The translations under genes were made by a program, and so were the position numbers. DNA of 7,013 bases. Origin: a bacterium UBA1790 (GTDB taxonomy: Bacteria > Bacteroidota > Bacteroidia > Bacteroidales > Muribaculaceae). Positions 5,990-7,013 of this stretch are shown here, in pieces. The notes under the pieces were generated by a model, which was not told the origin of the DNA, searched no databases, and saw only the letters and a list, made by a program, of their open reading frames with translations. Each line of letters opens with the position of its first letter. Positions within the stretch are counted from its first letter, which is position 1. The stretch lies in assembly GCA_002314465.1 (NCBI GenBank), contig DCGA01000128.1, positions 4,097-11,109 on the forward strand, read 5' to 3'.

Positions 5990-7013
5990 ATGAAACGATT
6001 CACATTATTCTCGATAGCGGCAGCACTTCTTTTTTCGGTACAGGCACAACTCGTTGTTCGACCTGCAGGTTACACCGTAATTGGACGCGAAGACATTGAG
6101 ATTGCCAATATAAACAACCAGAAGGACTCTCACCGGGACACTATTACGGCTTTGAAACTCTATGGTCCAAAGTTTAATGGTGGACGCGGCCGTATCAGCT
6201 TTGGCGACCAGAGTAGCAAGTATGTTCTTAATGCCGTCGTTGGAGAACTGGTCAAAGGCAGCGAATACGACACCGACATCCTGCAGCTGCATGGCAAATG
6301 CGGCACATACATCACAGTAGGCTTCACCGATACCCTTGCCAGTTATGATGTAGCACATGGTGATCAATTCAAGTTCAACTGTGACATTACTTCCAGAGGC
6401 ATTCTTGTTGCATCCGACAAGCGCTTTAAAGACAACATCAAGCCCATCAATGACGCTTTGGGGGCAATTGAAAACCTCAATGCGGTAAGCTATAACCTGA
6501 AGCCTCTACACAGCAGCACCTTAAAGTCTCTGCAGGAAGACCCCGAAACCTACGGAGAGAAATACAAGCAGGATGTTGAGGCGTTCACTAAACTTCAAGG
6601 GCAAAGGGAGGCAAACACACTGAGATATGGCTTTGTTGCCCAGGAGGTACAGAAAGTTATGCCCGAACTCGTTCGCACAGATGCCGATGGGTACATGTAT
6701 GTCGACTACATAGGCCTCGTCCCAGTGTTGTGCGAAGCAATCAACGAGCTAAAGGGAGAAATCGCACGACTGACCGAAAAGGAAAATGCACCCCAAAAAA
6801 CGCTGGCCGTAAGTGCCACAAGCAACTTGTTAAGCGACATAACAACACCGACTTTACTTCAAAACATCCCTAACCCCTTTAATGTCGAGACATCTATTAG
6901 GGTAATATTGCCCGATGATGTGGTGCGCGCCGACATTTATGTCTATGACATGCAGGGGAAGCAGATAAAGAGCATTCCCGTCAACGAGCGCGGCAATTCG
7001 TCTGTCACAATCC
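5990..7013 (+). CDS. Secreted S74-chaperone (tail-fiber-type) protein with T9SS-like C-terminal domain, 3' truncated
   Basis: 341 codons are visible and the frame runs off the window end. Residues 1-20 are a Sec signal peptide (MKRFTLFSIA..., likely cleavage after QAQ). Residues 21-140 are beta-rich and of unknown role. Residues about 142-260 form a peptidase S74 intramolecular chaperone domain. It opens with SDKRFKDNI, where Ser142 and Lys147 have the spacing of the self-cleaving Ser/Lys pair known from phage endosialidase. It continues with YGFVAQEVQKVMPELV (213-228) and VDYIGLVPVLCEAINEL (238-254), and ends in a short coiled coil. After a linker, LLQNIPNPFN (289-298) followed by RADIYVYDMQGKQI (313-326) matches type A T9SS C-terminal sorting domains. 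The protein is probably secreted through T9SS and trimeric in its S74 part. The ATG at 5990 is the first in-frame start and gives the signal peptide directly. It may be co-transcribed with the small secreted gene upstream. Confidence 0.8.
   Translation, partial: MKRFTLFSIAAALLFSVQAQLVVRPAGYTVIGREDIEIANINNQKDSHRDTITALKLYGPKFNGGRGRISFGDQSSKYVLNAVVGELVKGSEYDTDILQLHGKCGTYITVGFTDTLASYDVAHGDQFKFNCDITSRGILVASDKRFKDNIKPINDALGAIENLNAVSYNLKPLHSSTLKSLQEDPETYGEKYKQDVEAFTKLQGQREANTLRYGFVAQEVQKVMPELVRTDADGYMYVDYIGLVPVLCEAINELKGEIARLTEKENAPQKTLAVSATSNLLSDITTPTLLQNIPNPFNVETSIRVILPDDVVRADIYVYDMQGKQIKSIPVNERGNSSVTI

Noticed and set aside
6005..6367. A 120-codon open frame on the - strand
   Set aside because: It is antisense to the well-supported S74 protein gene and has no independent support.

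Overview
The window reads as a piece of a Bacteroidales chromosome (Prevotella/Bacteroides/Muribaculaceae-like). I infer this from TAnnTTTG promoter boxes, the lack of clear Shine-Dalgarno sites, VVSC-type lipoboxes, a TPR/membrane/HTH regulator architecture typical of Bacteroidota, and a type IX secretion (T9SS)-like C-terminal domain. The genus cannot be fixed from sequence reading alone. All convincing genes lie on the + strand.

Layout. 1-263: 3' end of an outer-membrane beta-barrel protein. 295-1782: a 495-residue membrane polyferredoxin that looks like a head-to-tail fusion of NapH (four membrane helices, two CxxxCP motifs, two [4Fe-4S] motifs) and NapG (twin-arginine-like segment, four [4Fe-4S] motifs). 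1797-3206: a Tat-signal, lipobox-bearing aldo/keto reductase with a C-terminal double [4Fe-4S] ferredoxin domain. The last two genes are 14 bases apart, very probably form an operon, and are GC-rich. Together they suggest a quinol-to-periplasm electron path ending in an exported carbonyl reductase of unknown substrate.

3207-3666: a 460-base gene-free stretch. It holds two hairpins that may end the redox operon, a roughly 125-base imperfect palindromic element, three 9-base direct repeats nested inside an inverted repeat, and a strong Bacteroidota -7 box.

3667-5373: a membrane-tethered TPR regulator (lipobox, TPR-like helices, one membrane helix, coiled coil, HTH-like C terminus). Base composition changes sharply inside this gene near 4080, from about 71% GC to about 32% GC by hand count, suggesting a mosaic origin. 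5546-5950: a small secreted protein resembling DUF3244. 5990-7013 (cut by the window end): a secreted protein with a peptidase S74 intramolecular chaperone domain followed by a T9SS-type C-terminal domain. The regulator may control these secreted neighbours, but this is inferred from position only.
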